Assembly: GCA_019022495.1 (NCBI GenBank)
Contig: JAFEKR010000057.1
Span: 62,001 to 126,000, forward strand
Source: Epichloe hybrida
Taxonomy: Eukaryota; Ascomycota; Sordariomycetes; Hypocreales; Clavicipitaceae
DNA: 64,000 bases
Reading direction: 5' to 3'
Positions within the stretch are counted from its first letter, which is position 1. Each line of letters begins with the position of its first letter. Below, piece by piece: positions 21,829 through 34,076 of this stretch. The notes beneath the pieces are model-generated. The model saw only the letters and a program-made list of their open reading frames with translations, ran no database searches and was not told where the DNA came from. Both the position numbers and the translations under genes were made by a program.

Positions 21829-22870
21829 AGCCCCCGTTCTACCGTTCTTCTTAGGAGCAACTGTTCCGCTTATACGGATTGGATGGAGACATGCTGCTGG
21901 TTGGTTGGGTTTGCGGGGTGCATATATTTCGGGGTTGCGCGATCGATGAATGAATGGGCTTCATTTGATGCCAACAGCTGGCGGTTCTCAAACCTTTTGC
22001 ACACTACCATGTGTAAACGAATCATTGGGAGCGGAGGGATATCCGGATGGCAGGGCGGATCTGTGCTGGACATGATGGACGTGTAATTCGTACCGAGTAT
22101 GAGTGAGTCCATGATTGTCGCGGGCGACCTGCGGGGCGAAACCCCCTGTCGTTTAAACCTTCAAAATGAGGCAAAGGATCCTTGGAAATATCACGACTCC
22201 ATCATGACCATGTCAAGTTATGAATCTCGGGTCAAGACAAACCATTTCCAAGTTTATAAAACCGCGCCCAAAGGTCGTCGTCTAACTAGTGGCTGTCGTT
22301 TGGCTGATACAGTAGGTGTAGCTCAGACACGTCCTCATGCCCATCACCATTTCCGCGTGTCCATGTGATAGACACACATGTTCCCGCACGAATCTCACAG
22401 CAGTAAATGTCTATTGTTTCAGTTGAATACTTATGATAAAAAAAAATCAGTACATGGTCGTAACGTCATAGCCTGAATATTCTCCCAACTCTTGCATTGT
22501 CATTCCGTCCAGTTTTATCCTTCTCTAGAGTTCCTCAAACGAGCCACGTCTGTTTGTCGGCAATGTTGACGCGGCATACACCACAACGGCCTGCTGCAGC
22601 AAGGATTTGCCTGATGCTGATTCTTTGCCGACGACGTGCGCCTTGAAGCCGTCCTGGTCAGTGCAGAACCAAAAACGCTGCAGTGACATCGCACAGCCCT
22701 CCCCAGTCTTCCTTTGCGTGGCGCACGCCTTGCTTCGCACGCCTTGCTTGTCCTTTATGTGAGGGTACTCAGCATCGCTCGAACGAGAGCTGGGGGAGGT
22801 CCTGCGCGGCATCTCATCAGCCACCGGTCGGTACAGCGACAAGCGCAAGTTACGATGAATGTGCACACCT
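21829..22870. other. Convergent intergenic region, no supported gene
   Basis: Lies between the small membrane protein gene and the 3' end of the DUF8035-like gene. The minus-strand frame reaching 22525 overlaps the coding sequence of the neighbour in a different phase and is a shadow. Confidence 0.55.
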
Positions 22871-24478
22871 TCATCGGTACTTTGGTACGCTGATGGACAT
22901 CCTACCTTTCTTGTCCTTCTCGATCCTCGGGGGCTTGGGTCGGGCCACTGTCCGTTCCACCTCCTCTTCATAGACGACCAACTCGCCGTTCGGCAGTCTC
23001 TCGGTGCGGACAACTTCTCTTTCAACCTCACCTCGAGGTCGATGTACCAACTGTCGCTCCAGCGCCTTGATTTCAGCGCGAATATCTCGGCGACTTCGGG
23101 ATCGCGACCGTGAACGAGGCACCATAACAAGCGCTCCTTCATCGTGGTGATGATGATGGCGATGACGATGATGACCGGAGTCCCAGCTGCTAGATGATCG
23201 AGTGGGGGATGATTCACGGATGACAGTCTTGTCGACATATTCCACGGTTTCGGTGGCACGGGGGGCAGCTTCCACGACGACGGGTCCCGGCGCCGGAGCG
23301 GGAGGAGGAACCACGACGGGAGGAGGGGCCGGGGCGGGAACCACGACGGGAGGGGGTGGTGGAGGAGGAGGAGCTGGAGACCGGCCAGTCTCTCTCCGTC
23401 TCTCTTCATTACGCTCCTCAACTACGTTGCCAGCAGATGAGCGAGCGTTGGCAACTTCTTCGTCCACTAAAAGCATATTAGGATTTTCGTTATGCAGTGA
23501 GATGCGCAAGAGCAGAACTGACCTCTGTTGTACTCGTCACTCAGCTTAAGTAACTCGTCAATATTTTCTTGACCCAAAGCTTTTTGGACGATGACTGTGT
23601 TTTCCTGGATCGAGGGGGGGGGAAGTGTTAGCACCTCTACCTCCACTGTGTGGTGTTGTCGTTCATGTGGCCGCCCTTACCTCTTCAACATAAGGATATC
23701 CAAGATCAATAAGAGCTCGTTTAGAGACCAATCGTACTGGAATCTTGGTCTTTCCCTTTTTCGGATACTCGCTGTGAACAGTTGTACCTCCTGCGCTGCT
23801 CGAGGATTCGCTGCTTGAGGAGGACCGGGAACTGCTGCGATCTGTGTGGGTTCTGGTGGCTCGGGATTCCCTGCTCCTATCACGCCTGTCGCGTTCTCTT
23901 ATAATTTCTCGCTCTCTCACTCTTTCAGGCATCTGCCTGTAATCATCATCCAGGGGGTAATCCGGCTCTGAAGGGCGGTAATCGTCGTAGAGGCGGTCCT
24001 CGCGGCGTCCGGGAGGAGGGAGTCCGCGAGCCTTGGGCAGCGGGATCGGGGTATAAGGGGGAGCACGATAATCATCTCTATACATGTCCTCACGTCGAGC
24101 CGGGGGCGGATATTCTTCACGTTGATCGAATACAGATCTAAGGGGGCGGCGATTATACGTATCGAGTGAAGACTGTCGCCGCAAGAATGATGGTCGACGA
24201 GGGGAGGAATTTCGATAATATTCCCGATCCCTCTCTTTCTCCATGACGACTCGGCGATCAAATTCTGGCTGCCGAGCAGGCTCTCGTCTCGGCTCAAATC
24301 GAGGTTCTTCGCCGTAATACCGTCGGTCACGCACAAAGTCATCATCGTAATACCGACGACGGTCAAAACGTTCTTCTGAATGTTCTCGGCCGCGACCACT
24401 ACCCCTCGCGGAGTATCTATCTTCCTCGAACCGGTCTCGCTCATAGGCGCGGTCACGGTCCCAGCGTTCACTTCCCAT
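22871..24478 (-). CDS. Arg/Ser-rich DUF8035-like fungal protein
   Basis: Three exons on the minus strand: 24478-23681, 23604-23523 and 23466-22871, joining in frame to 491 residues. The N-terminal half is extremely rich in Arg, Asp, Glu and Tyr with RDR/RERD repeats, then an SR-like Ser run before residue 240. The conserved core spans the exon 1/2 junction: KIPVRLVSKRALIDLGYPYV, then ENTVIVQKALGQENIDELLK, typical of the fungal family now called DUF8035. A Pro-rich linker with repeated PVVVPAPAP units follows, then a His run and a charged C-terminal segment GELVVYEEEVERTV. It resembles RNA-associated or scaffold proteins in composition, but no RNA-binding domain is present. The start was chosen at MGSERWDRDR; upstream frame is repeat-derived. 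Confidence 0.83.
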
Positions 24479-27095
24479 GATGACGGCTGTGTACTGCGTA
24501 GATGATAGTCGGACTTGGGTAGGAGAGATGATAGTCGGACTTGGGTAGGAGAGATGATAGTCGGACTTGGGTAGGAGAGATGATAGTCGGACTTGGGTAG
24601 GAGAGATGAAAAGAAAGTGTGAAGCAGTCGCTGAGAGCGATACGCAGCTGAAGCTGTGACAAAGATGAAAGAGCCAGCGATGAAGAGAATAGCTAGTTGA
24701 CTTTGTGTATGATGAAACCAAAGGGTAAAGCGGACAAAGCCAAGCCAAGCAGCAAAGCAAAAAGCGGGCAGTGCGCAGAAGCACCCGTGATGGGGGCGAT
24801 GACGTTGACGGGCCAAGCCCCGCTGGACTGACCAGTGGACCAGTGGGTGGTGGCCACTGGTGGGCGGCGGATGGCGGTATAATTGGTTGTTATTGGTCTG
24901 GCTAGTGGCAGGTGGGTGTTCCAGGTGCCAAGGTTGCCCAGAGCGAACGGCAGATGAGCAGCGGTGGCTCTGCGAAGTACTCTGTAGACGAACTGCTGAC
25001 GGAAGTCGAGAGGTGGCAGATGACCTGCAAGGTGCAAGGACCTGAAGGAGCTTCAACGTTCGGATGTTGCCTCATCTGAGGGCGTGGAAGCGACACCTGA
25101 TGTGGCCATTATGTATTATTTACTACTCGGTATTACGGAGCACTCGGCCGCAACCCGTCATGACAAAGGAGGAGGCTGGCAGGCTGGCAGGCTGGCAGCT
25201 GGCAGCTGGCATTGCAACCGTGGCCTTTGACTACTCCGTATTCCGTAATTGTGCCTGCCCATTGGGTTGTTCCTTGGAGGCCTGAGTGGATCTTGGCCAA
25301 TCGAGGTCCGTCCATTGTGCATACATTTCTGGTGTTATCGACATGGGCTTTCAGCCTTGTTCGACTTGAAGTCTTTTGCTCTGCGGTTCCTACGTACATA
25401 TGTACACAGTACTAATAAAACAAACAAAAAACACGACGCTTGCTCGCTGTCTGGCTTCGCAAATGCACTTTAGCTGTCGTCAAGAAGTTCCGCGATACCA
25501 CGTGCTGGACCATGGCAGGTGGCTTCCTCCGTGCTTCCTTCCAAGCTCGTCGGGGCGGCCCTTCCGCATTGCTAGGACTCCAAGACTCTTCTTTTGTGTC
25601 AAGCGCCACCGGACCAGGCCTACATATGTACATAGGCCGCATATCATCTCGGTTGCCCGCCCCACTCCATCTCGACATTGCTGAGCCCAACCCAATTCAT
25701 CTCGTGCCTCGTGCCCTGGCTGCTTGGGCACACCTTGTTTCAAGTGAGACGAGCATTGTGCATCTTGCACCTCGGGCTCGGCCTCTCTGTCAGTACCCAA
25801 TGTAGACAGACTGTCAATCTGCCTCTTTTGTGCATGAGCCTTCTCTTTCTGGAAGGGCTTTCGACCAGATCCATAGGATCCGCCTTGGATCATGTCACTA
25901 CCATCAACTCTGCGTAGAATGATGAGCTTGTCCCATTCCTACCAGGAGCTGGGTACAAATTCAGATACACAGATACACGCTCAACTGAATCCACAAGGAC
26001 TCTTGTGGTGAGTTTCGCGGCATATGCGCATCTTCAGATCCGGTCGCGGGAAAATGTTGCCAACCTTCAACGAGACTATCCAATTCCCCGGATGAGGATG
26101 ATTCAGCTGGGCGACAACGCATTCTCCTGCTGCCTGCAGCCATCAAACTGTTCTTGTTGCAAGTTGGTGGCATTTGAAAACGCAATTGATGCACGAGTTT
26201 CTCTTCCGCCTTGCACAACCTACCAAGTACAATTTTGTGGCATACTGAATGCAATCCAGGCTCAAAATCGGCTTGTATTTGGGCTTCCTTGCCTCGAAGC
26301 TGGTAGCTTGACAGATCTAAATGGCAGCTCATGCTCGACTCCCGAGGTGGCGAAAATCAGGCAGCTGGCCTCATCGCGATGCTGTGATTCCTTGAGAGAT
26401 CGACAACACGCGCGACCGTACGCGCGCCTTGTCACTTGGTTTGGCGGGGTTAGGACGAGGTTCGCCTGGGAAGCAGCTTCCATGTTTGAACTATTTCAAG
26501 GTTTTCCGATTTTCATCGCCCTCACTCACTCACTCGCCATACGCCCCCTTGTTTCTCCATCATTTACGAAGACAATGGCGACACAAGGCTAGATGGATGG
26601 CACTTCCTCATGGCATGATCTGACTGCCAGATCAAGTGCTTTACCCCTGGCAAGGGTTCTGCCAGAAATGAGCTCCTTCCCTTATTGGCTTCAGTGCCCA
26701 CTGCCAACAGACCCGACCGCACCGGAATGCTCCCTCCGTACTCCGTACCAGACAGACTTGAGTATACTTGAACAAATCGGCTCCCATGGCTCCCATTCAT
26801 GTCCTGCAGCATCACTTATCGCCTCACAATTCTCCTTCACATATTTCGCCCCGCTGCTGATAGTCGCTGTAGCAACTTCTTCTGTCACCCGCCATCATTT
26901 TATTTCGTCGCGCAGACCTTCAACTTCTGCAAGCTGCCAACACGCGACATCGCCCCCTGAGCAGCCACAAGGCTGGAAGAGACAACCGCGTCGCAACCTT
27001 GCAGCCGGAGCTGCAAGGCTTTGCCAAGTCATTGGCTTACATTCAAGCTGCCTTATTACGTATTCAGTTCCCCCGAAGCTCAACATTAAGCTTTG
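24479..27095. other. Divergent intergenic region, about 2.6 kb
   Basis: Holds the promoters of the minus-strand DUF8035-like gene and the plus-strand LRR gene. It contains a 26-bp minisatellite at its left edge, TACTCCGTA at about 25232 and 26739, and TACATATGTA-type palindromes near 25394 and 25622. The frames of 80-120 codons between 25.4 and 26.6 kb show no domain or splice support. Confidence 0.55.
24501..24604. repeat. Minisatellite, 26-bp unit, four perfect copies, in a 5' leader
   Basis: Unit gatgatagtcggacttgggt plus aggaga, four copies with no differences that I can see. The array ends 22 bp upstream of the ATG at 24478 (minus strand), so it should be transcribed in the leader of the DUF8035-like gene. 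Confidence 0.93.
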
Positions 27096-30000
27096 ATGGA
27101 CAGCCCCAGAGATCGCCCAAGCGGCATCCCCCGCTTATCGCGGCTACCCGTCCCTCGCTCGAGCATTCCTCAGCCAGCTCTCGCGACCTCCACGACACCC
27201 TCACTCCGGTCGAGACCATCCAGAGATGGCTTCGGTGGTGGAGAGCTGAACCCACCAAAGCTTCGAACAGCTGCATCTCGAGACTTTCGGCGCTCCGGCA
27301 TCGGCAGTATCAACAGCTTCGGCGGCCGCGAGAGCCCTCTCAAGACCGCTCCATCACGAGAACAATTGCGTTCCAATGGACAGCATACGGTGGCAGAAAA
27401 GACCAGAGTACAACCTAGACCAGCTCCCAGAAGAACGAGTGTGCAAAGTCTCCAAACACAAGTCGATGCGACCATCACAAATCCTGAGGCGGAGCTGGCT
27501 ACCGGCTCTGGCCTTTTCGAGGACGATGTGCTCAACCATTCTAACACGCAAGCTCGGCCGTCCCAGAGTCCCGAATTATTGCCTCTCGATACTCTCGGCA
27601 TCACAGATGAAAGAGACGACACCGGCGCCGAGGCGCATCACGACAATGCCGCTGCTTTCCGTACACCAAGCGCCCGTAAAATGCAGCCCCGGCCTTCATT
27701 GTCAGAACGTACCATGGAAACCCTTGCCCAGATTCCGTCATCTCCGGCGTTGACCAAGAGGCCCTCCTCTTTTTTTGACCAAGGACGACCCAGATCCCGA
27801 GCTGAAGGTGGAAGCTCGCGGCCGGGATCCAGTTACAACGCAGATGGTATCGGTAGACCTTCATCTAGACAAGGTAGCCGGCCCGGATCAAGTGCCGGCC
27901 AAGATGCCCCAAGTACACCGAGCTTCCGTGCCTCTAGTATGTCGTTCAAGACCAACCTTTCTACCATCAGCGCAACGCCTCGAAGAACATCTGCGATCGG
28001 ACTGGCCAAAACTCCTCTTACCAAGGCAACTCCGAGCCGTACATCACTGACGTCTGCTTTCAATCTCGCTGCTTCTGATATACTACCTGTGCCAGATGTA
28101 GCCCCAAGCCCTAGTACAAATCGGGCGGCATTTGGAGGCACTCCTCTCAAATCTGGTTCTAAGACCATCACAGGACCACCACTCAAGTCTCGCAAGTCGA
28201 CCCAAGGATTGTTCAAAAAGCCCTCCATACCTGCTATGAAAGAGCTTGCCGGCTCGACTGACAACATGCATGTGCTGGGAACCACATGGGATGGCTCTGT
28301 TCCACCTCCGACAAGTTCGGCTGACACCAGCGCCGTTCAATCTGCAGCACTGACGAGTCGCAAATCTTCAGCAGCATTACGCGAGCACATCGCCAAAGCA
28401 AAGGCTGCTAAGCGTGCCGAGGCAAGACAACCATCAAATGGACAAGAGTTCATCACCAGTGACGACCGGCCTGTTGTTTCCAATGACAAGTTCAAGCCGG
28501 GCATCGAACATGACGATCCTTTCAATCTTCGCAAGGGCGAAAAGCCCGGCACAAAGGTGCTCCAGCAGAGAGTTGCCTCCGCCCGGACGACAGGGCGATT
28601 AAACATTGCTGCGCTAGGGCTGAAGGACATGCCACCAGAAGTCATGAAAATGTATGACCCGGAGAGCGTCAGTGGCCACGGGGGCAATTGGGCCGAGAGC
28701 GTGGATCTTACAAGGCTTGTTGCAGCCGACAATGAGATCGAGGAGTTCGGTGATGATGTGTTTCCGGACAAAAGTCTGGATGCATTCGTTGACGATGACG
28801 ACGACGACGACGAGAGTCAGGGTAATATATTCGGTGGGCTGGAGACGCTTGATCTGCACGGCAACTTGTTATCCACTGTGCCCCTGGGCTTTCGTCGGCT
28901 CGCCCACCTCACGTCACTCAACCTAGTAAGTGCGACGGCGGCGGCGCATAATCATGACTTTCTACTGACAATTCGGCACAGTCTTCCAACAAGCTTGAAA
29001 ACAACAGTCTTGAGACCATCTCCCAGATTACATCGCTCCGGGATCTCAAGCTCTCCAAGAACCAGCTGTCTGGTTCGTTGGACCCTGCATTGCTAAATCT
29101 CAACGCCCTGGAGATGATCGATGTCCACGGCAACAACATATCGGCGCTTCCGGCTGGTATGGAGACCATGTCGCGCTTGAGGATTTTGAACTTGAACGAG
29201 AATAAACTGGAAAGGATTGCCTTTGACAGCTTATGCAAACTCCCGTTGACGGAATTGCTCATTAGGAAAAACAGACTCTCCGGAGTGCTCATCCAACAAC
29301 CCATTGAGGGTCTTCCTCTTCTACAAACTCTAGATGCATCGGCGAACCAATTGACGCATCTAGTGCCACAAGAAAGCAAAATCAGCCTCCCCGCCTTGCA
29401 CTCGATATCCCTCTCGGTCAATAGACTGCAATGCCTCCCCGATATGACGGGATGGACCAGCCTGCTTAGATTAAGCCTGGATGAGAATCACATCGCCAGC
29501 ATCCCCGAGAGTTTCACCACACTCCAGAAGCTTCGTCATGCGGATTTCGCGAGCAACGACATCCGCGCAGTTCCTCCTGAAATCGCAAGGATGCAGGGCC
29601 TGACCATGATTCGCTTGACTGGCAATCCATTGCGAGACCGCAAGCTGATCTCAGCATCTACAGACGAGCTGAAAGACATGTTGGCTGCCCGGCTTGAGCC
29701 TCCTCCGCCCTACCAGGAGCCCAACGATCAGTCAACAATGGCGGGGTTTGTTGGCGACGGCAGCGCAATCGACAGTAAGCTCCGACATGCTCCCGGAACT
29801 TCCTCGATGGCTTTGCATGATGATGACCCTCGATCAGATGTGGAGGACGACTTTACGACGCCGCCAACATCTGCACCGCACACGCCCACGCGGTCGCGGT
29901 CGCGGTCGCAGACTGTTGTCAAGGACGTGTGGTTCGTCAAGCCCGGGGGACTTTTGGACCTCTCGAGATCAGAGATGTCCAGCTTGAATCCCCAGACCAG

Positions 30001-30628
30001 TTCTGCCGTTGCCTCTCAAAACCAGGTGCGGCAAATCCAGCTTCACCACAATCCATTCGCAGTCATTCCGATGTCGCTCGCTGCCTTTGGGTCAACTTTG
30101 TCATTGCTGTCACTGGCGCACACGCAGCTAGCAGGCGAGTCGTATCTGACCGAGACTCTGGAGCTTCCAGCTCTGCGGGAGCTGAGCATCATGTCGAACC
30201 AAGTCACAGGTCTGGGCGCGTTGACGCGGTTACTCAAGGCTCCAGCCCTGGAAAAGATTGACGCTACGCTCAATCGAATCACTGCGCTTCCAACAGACTT
30301 GAAACAAGCTTTCCCGCAGCTATCGGTTCTCCTAGTTCCCAGCAATCGGCTATCCGAGCTAGATGCAGACTCGATCAGAGGCCTCAAGATTGTCGACGCG
30401 TCAAGCAACGACATTGGTCAGCTGAATCCCCGTTTGGGCCTTCTTGGGGGCGTGGACGGCGGCTTGCAGAGACTTGAGGTGACTGGCAATCGGTTCAAGG
30501 TGCCCAGATGGAGTATTTTGGAGCGAGGCACCGAAGCAATATTGCGCTGGTTGCGAGCAAGACTGCCTGCTGAGGAGATGGCGGCATGGAAAGCAGCCAA
30601 TGGAGAGGAGAGTGTGGATGTAGATTAG
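27096..30628 (+). CDS. Leucine-rich-repeat protein with long disordered N-terminus
   Basis: Two exons, 27096-28925 and 28982-30628, with a 56-bp intron, giving 1158 residues. Residues 1 to about 480 are disordered, Ser/Thr/Arg/Pro-rich. LRRs begin near residue 590 (LETLDLHGNLLSTVPLGFRR) and continue through at least ten 22-24-residue units such as LEMIDVHGNNISALPAG, LRILNLNENKLERI and LSLDENHIASIPESF. A linker with PPPPYQEP and an Arg/Ser run splits off a second LRR block (about residues 960-1130). An Asp run (DDDDDDDE) precedes the first repeats. The architecture fits a scaffold or signalling adaptor like fungal Sog2/RAM-type or septation LRR proteins, but the exact orthologue is not recognised. 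Joining across the intron restores a canonical repeat (SLNL|SSNKL). Start at the first ATG of the frame. Confidence 0.92.
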
Positions 30629-31255
30629 ACATGGGAAAATGTACATGGTTTTTTTTTTTTTTTTTCTCTTTTTCACGTACTTGTCATGTTAGATAATGGC
30701 GTTATCACTTGGACTTGCCAACATCAGCGTATTATTCCCTCGGTAGCGCAATGTAATGTCCGAGCGAGCTGGAGGACAATATAATCGTGCTGTGTGTGCT
30801 GTCTTTTTTGGCTTTCTGGCTTTTTGAAGAGAGTGTTGCCATGGCGTCTATACATGCAACAGCCCAGCCTGTGCGTCAGAGCAAGTGCACACACTGAGCA
30901 GATGCCGAATCCTGAATCCTGAATCCTAACCGTGAACCGTGAAAATGTTCACAGGCAAGCGGCATGGTCGCAATCTCTGGTTCAGACTCAGAGTGCGGTG
31001 ACGAGGAAGGAGGAGGAGGAGGAGGAGGAGGAGGAGGAGGAGGAGAAGGAGAGCTCAAGGCACAGAGACGGAACCATTGCATCGTCCAAACTCCCCAGGC
31101 TCCTAGAAGTTTTGTCTTGATCTTTGATGCAAACTACCGAATTATCCATCAGCTTTTACGGCATAAGCACAGCGCAACACACAGGCCAACCAACGAATCC
31201 TATTCTTATAAGTCGACTCAAGCCAATACACATCTCATGAGGAGCCATCACAGCA
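30629..31255. other. Intergenic region with GGA repeat
   Basis: T21 tract shortly after the LRR stop (about 30646-30666), triple aatcctg near 30908-30927, and a GGA microsatellite. No gene supported. Confidence 0.55.
31006..31053. repeat. GGA trinucleotide microsatellite
   Basis: About 15 near-perfect gga units. Frames through it give Glu or Gly runs on one strand and Ser/Pro runs on the other, and are not credible genes. Confidence 0.9.
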
Positions 31256-31741
31256 ATGCACTTGGATCTAGTTCAACAGAGACAGTCACACGCGCATGCG
31301 CATTCACGCGGCGAGGAAAGCATGGCCGGATCCGTCACAGCCACGACATGCCGAATCTTGGCGGCGTCGTCGTCCTCGTCGGCGTCATCGCCGTCGGCAC
31401 GGTCAATCCTGAAGAACCCGGCCTACTATTATGAACCGGGCAACATCGTCAAGGTGCTCATCCCCATCTCCATACTGGGATGGCTGGCGTTTGGGGCCAT
31501 CTGCATCCTGTGCATCAACGGACACGGACGGGCGGGCCGGTGGATTCCCGAGTGGTATCTTGACTCGGAGGGGACGAGGTGGGATAAGGCGGCCGTGGGG
31601 GCGTGGTGGCTGGCTGTCATGTTGGGGTGGCCGGTGATCTTGCCGTGCACGGCGGTGGGGAGCTTGTCGCGGAGGTTCAAGGGTTGGCGCGCGGAGAGGC
31701 AGAGGAGGAAGACGGAGAGAGATGCCGGACATGTTGTTTGA
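31256..31741 (+). CDS. Small two-helix membrane protein
   Basis: 161 codons from the first ATG, or about 139 from a second Met at 31322. After a His/Ser/Ala-rich N-terminus, residues about 62-87 (VKVLIPISILGWLAFGAICI) form a clear membrane helix, and a second (AWWLAVMLGWPVILPCTAV) lies near residues 117-137. Between them is a short polar loop with RWIPEWYLDSEG. The C-terminus is strongly basic (RRFKGWRAERQRRK), suggesting that both ends face the cytosol. No family recognised. The neighbours are unrelated genes on the same strand. Confidence 0.65.
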   Translation: MHLDLVQQRQSHAHAHSRGEESMAGSVTATTCRILAASSSSSASSPSARSILKNPAYYYEPGNIVKVLIPISILGWLAFGAICILCINGHGRAGRWIPEWYLDSEGTRWDKAAVGAWWLAVMLGWPVILPCTAVGSLSRRFKGWRAERQRRKTERDAGHVV

Positions 31742-32261
31742 AGTATGCCGAGTATATGCTAGCAGTACGGACTACGGATACCACGGATTACTACGGATTG
31801 CTACCGAGTGTTGATGGGGGGTTGATGTTTTGTTTACGCGGAGTCACGGTGGGGCGGATAATGCACATGTACATACGGATTGCGTGCGTGGAGGGTTCTT
31901 TTGTTGAGGATAAAGCCATTGTCTTGCTGGACCGAATTACCGTACACACATCTCTTTTATACATGCATGTACAGTGGGGGAGGGGGGGCGTATGTATGTA
32001 CATATGTACATACACCGAATGCGTCGTGCGGCTCCGTGCATGAAAGGGAATTATGGGGAATTGAGGGGATCCACATGCACATCCATCCCAGGCCGCTGGG
32101 CTGAAACGCTGTCAAGCTCCAAGCTCTCTCCCCTGGCAACCAGCTTGCCGACCAGCTGCCAGACGGACTAAAGTTCACAGTCGACCCAGCATTCAAAGTC
32201 GCCCAAGCGTCGTCGGTGCCCAACTCCTGGAGGGTAAGCAAGACAAGCTGTGACTCAACAC
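31742..32261. other. Intergenic region rich in TACATGTA palindromes
   Basis: Contains several overlapping palindromes of the tacatgta/tatgtaca type (about 31963-32015) and clustered tacgga motifs (31767-31805). No gene seen. Confidence 0.55.
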
Positions 32262-34076
32262 ATGATGGCCTCGGACGCCGAGCTCGATCCTCTCCAGCCC
32301 AACGGCATTGCTCCCAGTCCTGATCCTGACGATCCATTGACGCCTCAGGAGGCCAGCCAGCAGCAAACCATGTCGTCGCAAGCGACTCTGCCGTCGACCG
32401 AAGTTCCTGCATCGCCGCCCATGGATCCTGGCCAGTCTTTCAGGACCGAAGTCAACGATGATAGGACGGCTACCATGGTGATCCCTTCGTCACTTACCCC
32501 GCCGCCGTCTACGCGAGTCGCCGCCCCCGACGAGGCCAAACGAACATTTTCGCAATCGCAACAGTCCGCGCTCTGCTCGCCCCCAGCCACTATCCTCAAG
32601 GCTCTCCGCGATCGAGAAATCGGCTCCGACTATGCACCGCCGGCCCCTCACCGGGTCCTGGACGCTTCTGCAGATGAGCTCAGGTCCATGTTGCAAACAT
32701 GTATTGCCGAGCAGCAAAAGTTCAAGTTGGAGACGGCACACCACAAGCTTCAGTACAACTTGCTCAGTCTCCAGGCCGAGGACGACGCTAAACGCTCGGC
32801 AGTCGAGCACGACATGATTCGGCGGGAGGTTGATGCATTGCGGATGGCTGAGCATTCGCGCCAGGCCAGAAGGGAACTCGGCACGACGCCAGACCCCATG
32901 CAAGCCAAGTACTTGCAGATGAAACTGTGGTATGAAGCTGCCATGAAAGAGAACGAGACCCTCCACCACCGGCTAAAGGTCGCCAAGAAGGTGATCCGGC
33001 AGAAAGAGGAGGAGACCATCAGCTTGGCAGAAGAGCGAGACATGCTTCTCACCCGTATCAGAGAGAATCGAGAGCATTTTCACATGCTGTGCGGTCCTGG
33101 AGGCATTTACCACAGCGCCACGACCCCCAAGCAACAAAATGTATCGACCCCGCAGCAGCACAGGGCATCCCACGGAGCTCAACATCACACTCCTCGATCG
33201 GCACGCAGAGACGAAGCGAACGGCCGCGAACATGGGCTCTCGGCTCTTCTCCAGGCCATGAGCCAGAGCCAAGACCAGAATACCACGGCACCGTCCACGC
33301 CACTCACATTACATGGAGCTGTGCAGAAGAATCCGGGCAGACACAGTCGCAACGCGCAATCCATGTCCTCGTTGCCGACCACGCCCTTGGAGCGATGCCG
33401 AGATGGTGGCAGCGGCCTGTTGCCTTCGATTGATCTGGTTCCACAGACGGAGCCGCGGCATCGATGCACGGAGCAGCAAGTTGTGCCCATAACGCCCAGC
33501 CCGAAGCAAGAAGGGAGACGAGGGAGCCGGGAGAGCACCATTTCAGCTGACGACGACGACGACAACGAGGAGCTAGCGCGGCAAGCCTTGGAATCCGTGG
33601 GGGGGCTCCAACCGTCTGCGTCTGCGTATGCGTCTGCGTATGCGTCTGCGTATGCGTCGAGACGCACGACGATGGCGCCATCTCATGGGTCCCGCCAGCA
33701 GCGAAGAATGGCGGGCGTAGACGACGGGGAAGAAGACGACAACGTGTTTGACAGTCGGGCCAGCCAGGCGGCGGCAGAGATGCTGCGGCGGCATCCTGGC
33801 CAGAGTTTTGAGGTGGCCAGCTCGGCAGGGTCCCACGACGAAGCTCCGGGACCCGCAGAACAGTCGGCTAGACTACAAGCAAAGCTGTTGTCAAGTTCAC
33901 GGGGTGACGCCATGGACAAGCGCAAGTTCAATGGAAGCTCCACGTCGGCTGGAGAGGCGCACGCGCGGCGCGAGCACGGAAGTCCAAGCAAGAAAGTGAG
34001 AGTGGGAGCGGGAGCGGGAGCGGGCGCTTTGACGGATGAGCGACGTGTAGGTCTAGGAATCCAGTACGGCAGGTGA
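32262..34076 (+). CDS. Coiled-coil conserved fungal protein
   Basis: Single exon, 604 residues from the first ATG. Residues 1 to about 130 are Pro/Ser/Thr-rich. From LDASADELRSMLQTCIAEQQ (about residue 133) to about residue 275 a long coiled coil is predicted by eye from heptads of Leu/Ala and charged residues, including KYLQMKLWYEAAMKENETLH and the Lys/Glu-rich KKVIRQKEEETISLAEERDM. The remainder is low-complexity, with a short in-frame repeat (SAYA units, about 33615-33660) and an acidic patch, ending in a basic Gly-rich tail. The domain layout resembles spindle-pole or cytoskeletal scaffold proteins, but no orthologue is recognised. The start could be the second Met one codon on; no upstream exon was found. 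Confidence 0.82.
   Translation: MMASDAELDPLQPNGIAPSPDPDDPLTPQEASQQQTMSSQATLPSTEVPASPPMDPGQSFRTEVNDDRTATMVIPSSLTPPPSTRVAAPDEAKRTFSQSQQSALCSPPATILKALRDREIGSDYAPPAPHRVLDASADELRSMLQTCIAEQQKFKLETAHHKLQYNLLSLQAEDDAKRSAVEHDMIRREVDALRMAEHSRQARRELGTTPDPMQAKYLQMKLWYEAAMKENETLHHRLKVAKKVIRQKEEETISLAEERDMLLTRIRENREHFHMLCGPGGIYHSATTPKQQNVSTPQQHRASHGAQHHTPRSARRDEANGREHGLSALLQAMSQSQDQNTTAPSTPLTLHGAVQKNPGRHSRNAQSMSSLPTTPLERCRDGGSGLLPSIDLVPQTEPRHRCTEQQVVPITPSPKQEGRRGSRESTISADDDDDNEELARQALESVGGLQPSASAYASAYASAYASRRTTMAPSHGSRQQRRMAGVDDGEEDDNVFDSRASQAAAEMLRRHPGQSFEVASSAGSHDEAPGPAEQSARLQAKLLSSSRGDAMDKRKFNGSSTSAGEAHARREHGSPSKKVRVGAGAGAGALTDERRVGLGIQYGR
33615..33660 (+). repeat. In-frame 12-bp repeat coding Ser-Ala-Tyr-Ala
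   Basis: Three and a half copies of tctgcgtatgcg within the coiled-coil gene, adding SAYA units without shifting the frame. Confidence 0.85.

Noticed and set aside
23917..25056. 379-codon minus-strand frame over the 5' part of the DUF8035-like gene
   Set aside because: Overlaps the real exon in another frame, is built partly from the 26-bp repeat, and has no domain.
25440..25805. 121-codon frame in the 24.5-27.1 kb gap
   Set aside because: No recognisable domain, overlapping frames of equal length on both strands, no splice logic.
30964..31434. 156-codon frame across the GGA repeat
   Set aside because: A Gly-run product of the microsatellite that overlaps the better supported membrane protein in another frame.
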